Of a stretch of 64,000 bases of DNA, positions 10,603 to 23,644 are shown in pieces. The position numbers and the translations under genes were made by a program. Under the pieces are notes generated by a model. That model saw only the letters and a program-made list of their open reading frames with translations. It ran no database searches and was not told where the DNA came from. The stretch comes from Anaspis maculata (lineage: Eukaryota; Arthropoda; Insecta; Coleoptera; Scraptiidae): positions 105,818,363 to 105,882,362 of the forward strand of contig OX421961.1 in assembly GCA_949128115.1 (NCBI GenBank). The letters run 5' to 3'. Positions within the stretch are counted from its first letter, which is position 1. Every line of letters starts with the position of its first letter.

Positions 10603-13600
10603 ATGCGCGAAAAAATATTAATTTTTCTTGGTGTTATGGCGGCGGGGGTGGTTTCTGAAGGACTCGTTGGCAAGCTAATTTTTCCACCCTTGCCGGTCAG
10701 TGTCCTCGACTCTGAGAATGCGGAGTGTAAAGCACACAGTGATGTTTACGTTCAAAATTTGGAAAATTTCACTTTGTGGGCATCCGAAAGTAAGTGAACG
10801 TTTTTCTTTTTTTTTGGAGAGGGTGGAATTTTGTTGTTGGACAAGCTGATGCACTTTATAAAGGTGTCTCAAAATCGTCACATTCCGAGTCTATAAGGCA
10901 GTTTGGGGAAAGGCTTTGAAAATAAGTGTTCTTATTCCTTGAAAATATGAAGGAATCTGAAAAGTATCGCATTCCGACAGTAAATACAGGGTCATCCAGC
11001 GAGATTTCCCCTGCTGGAAGTTTCCCTATTGAAATATTTTTGTAAACGTAATATGTTTTCCACAACAATTTTTCTTGTAGAATGCAAATTTGAGAACCGA
11101 CATTTCCGTATTTCGCATTATGCAGAGTGTTTCAAGACAACTTTTCGAACGCGTCGGGCTTTCCAAGCACCATTCCTGTTACGAGATAGAAAAGTCTAAT
11201 TCATAAAATACTCGTAAAATTATTATGAAGAATTCATATTTCTACGGTCACTCACGGCTTAATATACAGGATGAATTATATTTTTCTTCCACTTTTGTTG
11301 TGTGGGGGGCTGCTAGGAAAATTCTCCTTAGCAACTTCTCGCACAATCAAAATCACGAAAGTGCCTAGTGCCATTCGTAGCCAGTAGTTGCAGTTGCAGT
11401 GATTGCAGAAATGTGAATTTATAAGGACGGAGTTAGATTGGTGAAATAAGGCGTTGCGGAATCAAGCGGAGGGGGCTTTATTCCTTGACAGAAATTTACC
11501 ATTCAGGTCTTTTTTGGAAGCTACAAGGAGGTACTTTGGTTTGAGCCTAAGAACATTTTCAAAATCCAAAAGTATACTTTTTCATTTTGAATTTTTTTGA
11601 ATGAGAGAAAAAAGGCTTTGTCTAGAGGTTAGTGACATGAACCTTATTGCACTTGGTGACAAAAGCACGAAAAATTGGTAGGATGGCACAAACGACCGTG
11701 TTTTTTCGATTAAGAAGAAGCGCTACGCAATTTTTTTCCCGGGAGGTCGCCAGAGGGTCATTGAAATTTGAAAGTGCTGGAGCCCCTACGGAACCTCTTT
11801 CAATTATCGCTATACCCAATGGAAAGGAAACGTATGACTCTACCATAAACCTTAACAGCATCAGTCACCATGTCGCTATCGTTCTTCACTGTTGAAAACA
11901 ATAAAGTCTTCGTGTATCCTGATATTCCTTTGCGAGTGAGATCCCTGACCGAGATTTTGATTAGTGAAATTATGATATGACAACTTGAATTCCGAACGGG
12001 ATAACAATTAACAACGGTGAAAGATACGATTTATCTGATGATGCAGTGTTTTTTTTTTGTTTTTTTTTGTTTTTTTTTTATTTTGGACGTGCCTAAAGGT
12101 CAATTCGGAGTGGACTCACTCGAGCGTCGCGTCGCGTCGCGTCCGTGGAGCGTCGTTTGACACCTTGTCGTGGAACTTGTCAGCGCTGCGTCTGATGCCG
12201 AAGATGACTTGGCAGAGGCCTCACTAACGAAAATTATTATAGGACCGTATAGCTTAGTATTCAAGGGGCATGGTCTGCTCTGAATTCCCGTTATAAGGAC
12301 CTCTGTAAAGTCATCTTTGGCATCTATTTGTCAATGACGCGCCCCTGCCAAGTTCCACTGTCAAACGACGCTCCACAGGGCCGTGACGCAACCCGCCTCC
12401 CCCTCGACGAGACGCTCGAATGAGTCCACTCTGAATTGACCTTAATCGTTCTCAAATGCACTTACGCTCTTACTTTTATACTAAGTATAAAATTGCATTG
12501 TCAATAATTTTTTACTCCGTATTTTTAATATTTTATTATAATAATTATTATACTCTTTGGATTATTTTTACAAAATGTTACCTATATTATGTTCTAGTAT
12601 CCTTTGTATTTTTGCAGCTAAAAATGTTGAGAAGGCGAAATAAACTAGGCCAAAAATCAAGTGGACCAACTCGAAATTTTACCGCGGTTAAAGCGAGGAT
12701 TTCTCGGAAAAAATTGCTAGATTCGAAATTTTTGTGGTGCTTGATAGAGTAATTCTTTCACTACAAGGTACCACCTTAAAACATCAGATTGTTGACCTTA
12801 TGTACAATATACAGCGTGACAATGAAATGAGTGTAGAAATGACCTGACTTGCCGTGCCGTTTTAAGAAAACAAGTCGCAGAAGTCGTATTTTGTTTTTCA
12901 AAAGAGCTCAATTTTTTAGCGCATTTTCCATCTTGATGAAAATCGCTATTGCAACCGCTTTGTCCGTCCGTCCGTCCGTCCGTCCGTCCGTCCGTCCGTT
13001 CCTCGAACTCCTCCCAAACTAGACAACCTAGCTTTCTAATTTTTTCGCTGTTACATAGCTGCCACTCCCAAAGGAGGGCTAGGCTATATTGGATGTCTAT
13101 ATTGCGCCGCCAACATAGAGAAAACCGCCCCCGATAAACTTGAAATAACATAATATTGCACTTTCTACCAGACCTGCTGCTCTGGTGCTCTCATTTTTTG
13201 AGTAATACATAGTTGCCACTTATAAACGTAAGTCAAGAAACATTCCGTCTTCAATATGCGCCGCCGACATGAAAAACTGCTAAAAACCGCCCCCAATCAC
13301 TTTAAAATGTAAATCATAGACCCGAAGACATAGCGATCTGATTCTTTCGGTATATAAATAGCTGACTAAAAATGGGAAAGGATAGGCTACTTTTGGTTAG
13401 TCGCCGCCCCCAGATTCCGCCCCCAAACGATAAAAAGTGCAACTTTCACAAATGTTACTGATTAAGATGTTCCCTTAAACATTTAGGAACTGCCAACTCA
13501 AATTGTGCAACATTTGCTCAGCCGAACACTGCCGCTCCCACACGCCGCCCCCAAAGTAAGAGATAAATGAAAAACATGAACCCAAAGACATAGCGATCTA

Positions 13601-16600
13601 AATTTTTCGCTATATGGATAACTGACTAAAAATGGAAAAGGATAGGCTAATTTTGATATGGCGCCGCCTCCAGCTTCCGCCCCCAAAAGAAAAAAAGTGC
13701 AACTTTCAACAATTTTCACTGATTTAGCTGATAATGTTACCTCGAACATTTGGAAACTCTTGACTCAAACTGTGCAAGAATTTCTTTGCCAAACTCTGCC
13801 GCTCCCACACGCCGCCCCCAAAGTGAGAGATAAATGTAAAACATGAACCTGAAGACATAGCGATCTAATTCTTTCACTATATTGATAGCTGACTGAAATT
13901 GGAAAAATATAGGCCACTTTTAATTAGCCGCCTCCAGCTGCCGCCTCCAGCTGCTGCCTCCAAACAAAAAAAATGCAACTTTCACAATTTTCACTGATTG
14001 TCATATTTCCCTCACATTTAGAAACTTCCAACTCAAACTGTGCAACAGTTACTTTTCCGAATGCTGCCGCCCCCACACGCTGCCCTCAAAGTGAGAGATG
14101 AATGAAAAACATAAACCCGAAGACATAACGATCTAATTCTTTCGCTATATGGATAGCTAACTGAAAATGGGAAATAATAGGCTACCTTTGACATGGCGCC
14201 GCCTCCAACTTCCACCCCCAAAAGAAAAAAGTGCAACTTTCAATAATTTCCACTGAATTACATTTTAATGTTACCTCAAACATTCAGAAACTCCCAACTC
14301 AAACTTTGGAAGAATTTCTTTGCCAAACTCTGCCGCTCTCACACGCCGCCCCCAAAGTAAGAGATAAATGTAAAACATAACCCTGAAGACATAGCGATCT
14401 AAGTGTTCCGCTATATAGATAGCTGACTAAAAATGGGAAGAGATAGGCCACTTTTGATTAGTCGCCGCCTCCAGCTCCCGCCCCCAAACAAAAAAATGCA
14501 ACTTCCACAATTTTCACTGATTGTCATATTTCCTTAAACATTTAGAAACTCTTAACTCAAACTGTGCAACAGTTACTTTGCCGAATGCTGCCACCCCCAC
14601 ACGCTGCCCTCAAAGTAAGAGATAAATGGAAAACATAAACCCGAAGACATAGCGATCTAATTCTTTCGCTATATGGATAGCCGACTAAAAATGGGAAAGA
14701 ATAGACTACTGTTGATTAGTCGCCGCTCCCAGCTCCCGCCCTCAAACAAAAAAAATATATTGATGAGTGAAAGAATTTTCATTCAAATCTATTTCATTGG
14801 CAAGTACCCCATTCTGATAACACAATATCACAATGAGTTTCGAATGAAGAAAGTGGGCAAGGAATGGTGTTTCTCCTTCAACCAAATTTCTTTACGTTCA
14901 CAATATGCCTCTTTGAGAAAATGCGCTACTGAGACTCACGCACGTGAAGGCATACTCACTTGTTTTGTAATTTATGGGCTGAGAATTGAGCATAAAAATA
15001 AGCATCTGTGATGAGACAATCTGGTAACTATGGTGATGTTACAAATTTCGCGTTAAGGTTCGTTTATAATTATTGAGACGATCGTTTTAAAACAGACACA
15101 CTGTTTATTACTGCGTATTATCATAACATACACGTCAACAATCACTTGCGCTTGGGCTATCGCCGATACTACTCGCTCTTATCGCTCTGAATTAAATACT
15201 AGTCCGTAGGCCGAGGATCGGTGCTTTATATAACTCCGACTATTGTTCTGGAATCTTCCACCGGTCCTCCAGCAAATTCCACAATGGTCCGGCATACGGT
15301 TTCCAGGCGACTCCTGAAAAATCCTACACCTTTCGCGTGCATTCCTCGTGCTCCGGAACAGCGGCCCCTCCACCATTTCGGCTGATCTTTCCTACTCAGC
15401 TATTGGAGCCTCCAATTTTATTTAGATGGCCGAACTATCGCGTATGTTTTCGTAACACTGGGATCTGATGCGAACAGTCTAGAAATACCGCGTGTGCTCC
15501 AGAATGCACGCGGGAATCGCCGCTCGTACCAGTAATATCAGTGAAATGGATACTTGCCACTGGTGCATTTTGAACCATTCCGGGGCCATTAACAGTATCG
15601 GTGCCCTTCTGATGCTGTAAATGCAAGATTTCATACCCGTACCCTCGCCATCATACGTATTTACTTCGGAGTCGCTCTTTTGAAAACGCACCTTGTTCAC
15701 TTTGGCAGTTCTGGAAATCCTACACTCATCGATGACGACTAATCTTTTTTTATAACCCGTTTCCACTTCTTTTGCTACTTGCGTACACGGTGTTTGTTAA
15801 AATCATCAGGAATCCAGAGGTTTCTTGACCATCCATCTCCACTTCTCAGTAACATAATCAAATTATTTCGCCTTCTCAACAATTTGAGCTTCACAAATAC
15901 AAAGGATAATAGAACATAATACAGATGCAGGTAATCACTGGTAACATTTTGTAACAATAATCTGTGAAGGTGTGTAATGTAAATTGTAAAATATAATCCA
16001 CCTTTCCCATCAGGTAAATTCCTTCCACGCATACCTGTGACCGCAGATTCCCGCTAGTACAGACCGCCACTTGTGCCCTCTCACAGGTATGCGTGATTTT
16101 CTCATGGGAAAGGTGGATTGTGCATTTGAGAATGATTACACACATCTCCAAGTTACGTGATTTGATTCTTTTTTTGCCCCTGTTTTGATTAAGCCAGACT
16201 TGTTACTGCTTTTTGTTATGTCATTGGTATTGGTAATAGACAAAATAGACAACAGGAGCGGAATTCAGCTTTTCAAAAATATAGCAACAGTTGTTTTTCG
16301 ACTTATAGCTTTTACCTTGACCAATGGCCGATGACAGAGATGGTGTACACCTCTGAGAAATAAGAGGGTATCACAAGAGAATTATTGGGTATTACAGGAG
16401 AATTATCGGGTATTACAGGAGAATTATCGGGCATTACAGAGGAGTTAGTGGGTATCAAACGTCAACTGCGCATGCGTTGGCAGCTTTGATTTTCAACACA
16501 GTAGGCGAGCATAGGGTGACAGGATTCACCCTGTATGAGGTCAGTAGAATTCCTTAGTTTAGGTTATCGTCACCCTAATGATTTCTATAAGGTTTTTCAT

Positions 16601-19600
16601 TTTATAATTTTTAAAAGAAAGAATAAATTGCTCAAGCTTTTCTGTGAGCGGTTGGTTTACTTCTCGTCAATAGGTAAAGCTATTGGGTTACATTGCAAAA
16701 CAGGACGTTAATGTTATATAAGAGTTAAATTCTTAAGCTTTTTTTACGGATTTTGCGCAATTTCGGACCTACCATTTAAACTAAATTTTAAAGCTAGGTA
16801 TAGGCACGTCTTTTTTTGACCTAAAAGTACATTTTTAGTGTGGGACTCCACTGCTAAATCCCCATCGGGATTTTTGAGCGGAAGTGTATTTCACATGGGA
16901 CATTTTGAACAATGCATCAATGCTGAAGCGCCTTTCCAGACTCAGTACTGCTTGGCTATGCTGAAAGCCAACGTTCCCAAAGCTGAAAATGGAAGGGATG
17001 AAATTTCTTTGTACTTCGATCCAGAGCAACCACTTTGGGAGAGACTCTATGTAAGCTGTAGTGTAGTAAAACCGATAGTAAAACAGACCTCATAAGAACT
17101 TTGTTACAAACTTCTGGGGGCAAAAAGAAATTCTACTTAAGACCATCGAAGCTTATAAGTTTATTAACACTTACCTGATCAGGCATGTTTTCTTTGACCA
17201 ACCAACGTTAACGTTAGGTAGATAAGTAAACCTTCCAACATGTTCCTGCATTAGCCACAGAAGTTTGTAACACCTGAAGAACGCCTTTACCTTTACCAAA
17301 GCAATAAAAACCTAAACTTACCTTATCATTGTAACTTTTAGCCCAATGAAGACCAAACACAACAGCCAAGAAATGTAATCCAAATGGGCTGGTGCATACC
17401 TGCGTCGTGCTCCCCAAAAAACCTCGAGGACTTTCTCAACAGCTACATCAACGAAATCGACTTACCTTTACGAACCAACAATGTGACTTTTACAGCAAAA
17501 TTTAGCGAATTGACTTGTCATACAGCTGCTGAACGAGGCGTAATCAGCGGAGCGGACATGGCTTTCTGGTAATGTTTCTAAATCTATGGACTTTAATAGG
17601 AGCATCACTCATTTATTACATTTTCTAGTTTACTAACTGGAGTACTAGTCCTTTTAGTGGTGGCCGTCACAATCCATGACTTTAGATCTGAAGATGAACA
17701 ACAAGACAAAAAGCCTGTCAGAAGTAAGTCTTCTGCGAGTTTATAGAATATAATAGCTTCTGACAATAAATTAGAATCGCTCCTAAACAGGTTACTGGTG
17801 TCATTTTCGGCGAGGAAAAATATTGCCGAAATGAGCAGAGCTGACGAGTCCAACCCTGCCATGACGCTTTTGTACGGCATGAGGAACTACTGCATCCTGA
17901 TGATAATTCTGGATCACAGATTCGCCACGTTCACGTCTTCGGCGCTGACAAATTTCGATTACGTTGAAAAAGTGTGTTTGAAAAATTTGAAGTTTTCTAT
18001 TCTAGTTTTTGCTTTTTTTAGCAATACAGATCGCCTTTTGCATGCTTTATATTCCACGGAGACTTATTTGTGGATTCATTTTTCGTTCTCAGTGGACTTT
18101 TAGTGGCGTACGGTCTTCTGGCACAATTCGATAAGAGGAGGATGAATCCCGGATTTATTATTATGATGAGATACATCAGGTAAATAGGATCTTTCTTTCA
18201 GATCAGATAATTGCTAATCAATTAACTCAATTATTCTTGTTTCATGATTGCGCATTCACATTATTAGCAATGGAATTGTTCTTTAGTAGTCACACATTAC
18301 TCATAATTAACACCCTCCACTTATTTCCATGTTCGAATAGTAGTTTTAATAACCAGTGTTTTGAATAATTTTGCTGTTTAACCGGAAAAACAAATTGAGT
18401 TTAGGTATTACTTTACTACCTCCAATTTCGCAAATGCTGTGATCTAAATGAAGCGCGTAGTACCTTATTGTTGAAAAAGTCAAGATTCAGCCTTCATCTG
18501 GATTCAACTACATTTTGTGAGCCGTTTAACGATATGTTTTCTTCGTCAGAACAAATCTCTAGTACCCTAATAAATTGACAACTTTATACGAACACGATTA
18601 ACTATGTAATTAACAAACTACTACGAATAATTTCTCAAAAAAAAAACTTTCCTCTGAGCTGGAAATCATTATACGGGAATGCATGTATACCTACATAATG
18701 GGTACCTTGTGCACGAGTGCATGTTAAAGTTTTTAAACTACTTAACAATTGTGATCATAATTAAATTTTAATGTAAACACACTCAGTTTATCAATTTTGC
18801 TTCGAGTTTTTTCAGCAATTACATGAAGTAAACAGGTAGTCCGGTCTCAGGTGTAAATAATGCCAGTCCTCTCACCTAGTTCAAGGACGATGCAAATATG
18901 CAAGTCTGCGGATCCGTCTGCTTGAAAAATCTCTTCCGTTTTCAGATTGACCCCACCATACGCCTTTGTCATCTTCTATTACGCCACCGTATTTGACCAT
19001 ACCGGTTCGGGTCCGCTGTGGAAGCTCATAGCAGGACAGGATTCGCAGGACTGCAAGGACAATTGGTGGACAAATCTGCTCTATATTAGCAATTACGTTA
19101 ATGTTGATCACATGGTGAGTGGGCCGGGGAACCTACCAAGTATAGGAACTTGCGAATGCATTCCATTACAAAACATTAGGTTTTCTAATAATTATTATTG
19201 TTGTTCACAATTAGATTTGTTAAAAGTTGCATTAATGCTGAAAGAAAGGAGACAATCACGTTGTTAATGTGTATGCTGGATATCAAGGATTTTCAATAAA
19301 AGATTATGCGAACAGTGATTCAACACAATATTTAATGTAGCGCGAAATTGTTGATAAATAATAATAAGAAAATTATCGAAGACTACCTACCAATTGAAGA
19401 ACGTATCAGGAGCACCGTAACTAATGAGGATATTATGCGAGCTGGGAAAACGCTTGATAAAACTTTCAGTTCTCAATTTATTGAATCAAAAGCGTTAATA
19501 ATACAAAGCTTCCTTTAGCTGAAATGACATCACTTGAAACTGACGTAATTTTCCAGCGATTTGCACAACAGTCCTTGTGGTCAGTACCACTGGATTATTT

Positions 19601-22600
19601 ATTTACTGCGAATACTGCTATTAGTGCCATTGTTAAAACCGTAATTCTTTATTGTAACAAACCTGGTACAAGTTGTACTATGTACTATAAAATATTTATA
19701 TCTCCATTATACTTGAGGATGTACAGGGCGATTCAAACTCGACGCGCGCCTATGCCATTTTTCTCGAGAATGATAAGAAATGGAGGGACATTTTTTGGGC
19801 TTTATATAGACATCGACCTTATGTAGGAATTACCACCATACCAATCATTTTATCTCACCGATGATGCTGGGCGTCACGACTCGCGACACTGAAATATTTT
19901 CTCCAAATTTTGAGGTAGGGCAGCCTATTTGAAAGTTCGGAAAACCAATTGTAAGAAAAAATCAAAAATTGCAGAATTAATAAATTTGAGCTTGATTTTT
20001 TCTTGAAATTTGTTTTTGAACCTCGAAACAGACTGTCATACCTCAAAATGATTGTTAAATGTGTAATAATGATTATAATAACAAATAAACGTCATTGTTT
20101 GGCGAAGTCTCGCTAAAAAGCTATTTACTATCAACGACACAAAAAACTGAACGACAGATGTCACAGATTGATGATTTTTTGAAATTTATGTCGAAGACGC
20201 GAGTCGTTCGCATTCTGGAAAATTCAAGGTGCGTGCAGCAAGGATAATGGGTCATTCTTCGGCATCTATCTGGATAACTCTTTATAAGCTTTATTCTCAG
20301 GACAAAAGTGTAGAATGTCATTCATCTGTGGTTCACTTTTAATAGTAAGTTGTCAATTGTCACTTGTTAATAGTAATTTTAACCGTATGCCGTATGACAT
20401 AACATTCAGTCAGATTGATATTTTTTTATAGCTGTCACTGAAAATTTAATTGAAATAATTCTCAATTTTTCATCATATTCCTGTTAATAACTTTTGGAAT
20501 TTCAAATAGAAAGCAATGAGAGCCATTTAAATCAGAGAAAATTAACTACCGAATGACATTATTATACCATATACAGGATGTTTCAAGGATGATAGCAAAG
20601 AATTCAACTGTGTGTAGTCTCGTCAAAATATGACGAAAACCTATATATCGTTTTGCAAAGCTCGGCCTAATGACGAAGATACAGCCCTCCAAAGTTCACT
20701 TTTTTTCGGATTTTAAAAATTTGTAACTCAGGAACGTTTCGACAAATTCAGCTTTGATTCAGCAGAAGCTGGTTTGTCATAATTATCTGTCAACCTACCA
20801 AACTTGGAAAGAATCCAACCAGTTGTTCAGGAGTTATGAGGGTCAATAATTTAGAAGCATCCGAAGAAAAGTTGACTTGAGGTGACCCCTCGTAACTTCT
20901 ACGCCACTGATGATTGGATTCTTTCCAAAGGCAGGTTGATAGATAATTATGACTAACCAGCTTATGCTGAAACAAATCTAAATTTGTCGAAACGTTCTTG
21001 GGTTAAAAATTTTTGAAATCCGAAAAAAGTGAACTTTGGAGGGCTGTATCTTCGTCATTAGGCCGAACTTCGCAAAATGGTACATAGGTTTTCGTCATAT
21101 TTTGACGATATCTGCCCACAGTTAAATTTTTTGCTATCATCGCTGAAACACTCTGTATAGGTTTCTGGGGAAAAAGTATTTCATGCGTCGCGACGCCCAG
21201 CGTCGGTGAGATAAAATGATCGGTATGGTGTTGACTATTCCTATACTTGAGATCTATGTCTATGAGGTTCAAAAAATCGCCCCTGCCTTACCATTTTCAA
21301 AAAAAAATGGCCCGGGCATTGATTTCGAATTACTCTGTACCTGTCTATCAAGGTTTTTTTTTGACAAGAACATTACAATAATCACTTTATTCTAGTGCAT
21401 GGCTCATTCCTGGTACCTGCCTTGTGATTTCCATTACTTCATAATTGGAATAGGAGTGTGCTTGCTAATCAAGAAAAACAAGAAGATGGGACTCACAGCT
21501 CTCGCTTGTATTACAATCGTTTCGATCATTATACCGTTTGTGATCACCATAATCTACATGCGTCCAGCTCTGTTATATTTTTATCCAGAATTCTTGACTG
21601 GGCCGAAAGTCCACCCTGATTTCAAGCTGACTTATACCAAGTCACATACCAGAGCAACTCCGTATTTCATTGGAATGTTCACCGGCTACATCTACTACAG
21701 GCTGAAAGGAACAAACAAGCACGTTTGCAGGGTAAGTGGTCAAATATTTTTCAAGGAATAAATATTGATTACCTATTATTGATGTAGCTACATGTGTGAT
21801 TGTGTGGAGAGTTATACATAACAAGCAGGGCAGATTTAAGCATGAGCTGCAAGCTGCAAGTCTACGAATTCAGAAGGCGAGTTTTCAGTTTTTACGCTAC
21901 TATCGTACTAAACGCTACTTTTCAACTACAAACAACTAAAATCACGCGACGCTTGAAAAATAAAAAAGCTCACTTTTGATGTGACCGTAGAGAAAACTAG
22001 ACCTATTATTCTTCTTAAGGTTGTTACGTTGCTCGCTGGAGACTTCGATTCAGGAATAAGCCACAAACTCGGAGACTCCGACTTGGAGATAAGCCGCAAA
22101 CCCATACAATTGGCGGAGGAGCTCTTTGACAGCTTGACGGATTCATAGCAAAGCTACTGGACTTTTCAACGGCTCTTCCAGTCGGACCAAACTAGGAGAT
22201 TTATATGTTTGCTGTTAAAAATTGTGCATAGATAGTTGACCTTTCGTCCTCAAATGCAATACTTAGATGTCGAGTCGACAAGATTCGATTAGCGGAAAAA
22301 CTAACTCGATATGTTAAAACTATTTGGAAGATATATGGAAGCTGCAGCTTAGCTACCAAGAAAAGTAAATGGAAAAAATTGCGAAGAATCAAACAAAAGC
22401 TGCCACAAATAGCCTCCGCCACTTCGTTTGGCAAGGCTCAAAAAGTTGTCAGTTTTCCTGCTTTATTGCCTAATTACTTATATTATGTATTTTCAATTTT
22501 TGCTTCCAGATAAAGTCTTATGGCATTTTGTTGGTGTCCATATTCTTGATCCTCATCGCCCTCTTGAGCGGCGCCGTGTTCTACAATCCATACCACGAAT

Positions 22601-23103
22601 ACAACTCAGTCGAGGCAGCTTCGTACGCCGGTTTGCACAGAGCTGCTTTTGCCGTCGGAACTGCCGGAATTTTATACGTGAGCAGTTTCGGACACGCCAA
22701 AATCGTCTACAATATTCTTTCGTGGTGGCCTTGGATTCCTCTGAGTAAACTAACGTACGGGGCTTACTTGATACACTTCCAGTTCCAGCTACGATCTGCT
22801 GCGAAGTTCATGAATCCTCGTGCCTTTTCCTACTTTGATGTGGTAAGTTGACCCGACGGAATTTTCTTTGGTCGACCAACAACATCAACACCAATCGTTT
22901 TCTTCCAGATGAGCCTAGCGCTCTCCGACATTATCCTGGCTTTCGTCTCCGCGCTCGGGCTGTACCTGACGATAGAAGCTCCTTCGAGAAAAATTTTCCG
23001 CGAACTGCTCATGCCGCCCAGAGAGCCAGCCAAAGAACCAGTTGAAGTTGCCGCGAGAGAAAATATGATCGCGAATAACGGAACCGTAGACAGCAGATTG
23101 TAG
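10603..23103 (+). CDS. nrf-6-like: Nose resistant to fluoxetine 6-like membrane acyltransferase (complete, 10 coding exons)
   Basis: Exons are 10603-10789, 16839-17050, 17342-17568, 17629-17723, 17775-17971, 18022-18179, 18946-19114, 21396-21731, 22510-22842 and 22909-23103. All have GT..AG borders and all phases agree, giving 702 codons plus TAG, the usual size for the family. Residues 1-20 form a signal peptide. Residues 42-210 form the cysteine-rich NRF domain, with WASEMWDSTAK at the exon 1/2 join, GHFEQC, and WCIPASCSP. From about 212 on comes an acyltransferase-3 region with about ten membrane segments. It includes the LYGMRNYCILMIILDHRF block with its conserved histidine, HGDLFVDSFFVLSGLL, and CMAHSWYLPCDFHYF. 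In the nematode family founder the protein affects drug and lipid uptake; substrate and insect role are not shown by the sequence. Introns 1, 7 and 8 are expanded by repeats. Likely membrane-bound in an epithelium (inference). Confidence 0.93.
12096..12443. mobile_element. MITE with AGGTCAATTC termini in NRF-6 intron 1
   Basis: AAGGTCAATTCGGAGTGGACTCA and its inverse near 12421-12443 (TGAGTCCACTCTGAATTGACC) are the ends. TAA flanks AGGTC on the left and follows GACCT on the right, consistent with a 3-bp TAA target duplication of the PIF/Harbinger type. Subterminal GAGCGTCG blocks also pair. Confidence 0.65.
12585..12650 (+). repeat. Repeat shared, inverted, with 15855-15930
   Basis: The segment TATTATGTTCTAGTATCC to GAGAAGGCGAAATAA recurs inverted at 15855-15930 with few changes. 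Both copies lie inside NRF-6 intron 1. Confidence 0.6.
12962..13000 (+). repeat. (CCGT)n microsatellite
   Basis: About nine to ten uninterrupted copies of CCGT stand just before the 265-bp satellite array. Confidence 0.95.
13060..14755 (+). repeat. Tandem satellite, ~265-bp unit with dimeric higher order
   Basis: The marker GACATAGCGATCT (one copy GACATAACGATCT) occurs near 13327, 13587, 13854, 14123, 14388 and 14645, a spacing of about 257-269 bp. Each unit carries a GCCGCC-rich block with CCCCCAAA and a GTGCAACTTTCA block. Two types appear to alternate for much of the array: type B (13587, 14123) has CCCCCAAAAGAAAAAA and ATAATGTTACCTC-like ends, and type A has CAAACAAAAAAATGCAAC. This gives a ~535-bp higher-order unit. 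The two ends are diverged. It is non-coding and lies in NRF-6 intron 1. Confidence 0.85.
15037..15457 (-). mobile_element. Solo LTR (421 bp)
   Basis: On the minus strand it runs TGTTACGAAAAC to AAATTTGTAACA, with TG..CA ends. A TATATAAAGC box precedes an AATAAACAGTGTGT segment, typical of an LTR with R-U5. The last part (AATAAACAG..GTGT, CGATCGTCTCAAT) matches the element at 40021-40531. No second LTR or gag/pol is nearby and no target duplication is clear. Confidence 0.65.
15995..16119. repeat. Hairpin MITE (AATCCACCTTTCCCAT termini)
   Basis: AATCCACCTTTCCCAT and ATGGGAAAGGTGGATT are exact inverted ends. An inner pair ACGCATACCTGTGA/TCACAGGTATGCGT extends the hairpin, so most of the 125 bp can fold on itself. 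Confidence 0.75.
16365..16455 (+). repeat. 21-bp minisatellite in NRF-6 intron 1
   Basis: About four to five copies of GGGTATTACAGGAGAATTATC follow one another, the outer ones diverged. Confidence 0.85.
19721..21340. mobile_element. Foldback element with a second foldback nested inside, NRF-6 intron 7
   Basis: The outer arms are GTACAGGGCGATTCAAACTC at 19721 and its inverse ending at 21340. They also share the CACCGAT..GCTGGGCGTC / GACGCCCAGCGTCGGTG block. Another palindrome (20572-21157) lies inside. No protein is readable. Together with flanking sequence it makes most of the 2.3-kb intron 7. Confidence 0.7.
20572..21157. mobile_element. Foldback MITE, TACAGGNTGTTTCAG..GATGATAG family (copy 1)
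   Basis: The arms share GATGATAGCAAA, ATATGACGAAAACCTAT, AAGATACAGCCCTCC and GAACGTTTCGACAAAT in inverted order. It is the same family as 48864-49466, where the order and sequence recur. Confidence 0.8.
22030..22400 (+). repeat. Second copy of the 3985-4330 dispersed repeat
   Basis: It lies in NRF-6 intron 8. It shares GCTGGAGACTTCGATTC and CAATTGGCGGAGGAGC with the copy at 4 kb, but the open frame of that copy is broken here by stops. Confidence 0.6.
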
Positions 23104-23183
23104 GTTTTGCGAAAGTTTGTGTTGCAAAGAAATGTGCCAAAGTGTCTGTCGACGAGATGACAAAGCATTCGTCAGTCCTGGAC

Positions 23184-23644
23184 ATTAAATTGAATTTTTT
23201 TCTCGAAATAACTACTAGACCAAATGAGTTTATGAATTTGGCCAAATGGTAGCGCAAATCAGAATTATTCAATTTGAGAATTAAAATCAGTTCAGCGTCC
23301 AGGAGCTGAATGTAAGTTTTGAATGTAGAGCTTGAGCGGACTCCCCATTATTTAAAAAAATATTCCTTGTATTCTTTGAATACAGCTTGTATTACATTGC
23401 TATTAAAAAATCTTTACATTTTAACCATGACCTGACGAGGTCACTTTACCAAATATTTCCCATTAGACCTTAGACCAATGCTTGGATCGCACAAAAAATA
23501 TAGGTCGCAGTGCAGAAAGGAGCCTCAAAAACCGAACGACCACCTCTAATCAACAATGCTTGGATGTAATAAGATCATGCAGTTCTTAGGTATCTTAGGT
23601 ACCTACCTTATACAAAATTTCATTACACAATAGCTGATAATAAA
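23184..23644 (+). terminator. Candidate polyadenylation signals of the NRF-6 gene
   Basis: ATTAAA at 23184-23189 and AATAAA at 23639-23644 follow the stop at 23103 by about 80 and 540 bp. Either could serve; sequence alone does not decide. Confidence 0.35.

Noticed and set aside
12949..13137. Open frames with Pro-Ser-Val-Arg repeats
   Set aside because: They only translate the (CCGT)n microsatellite.
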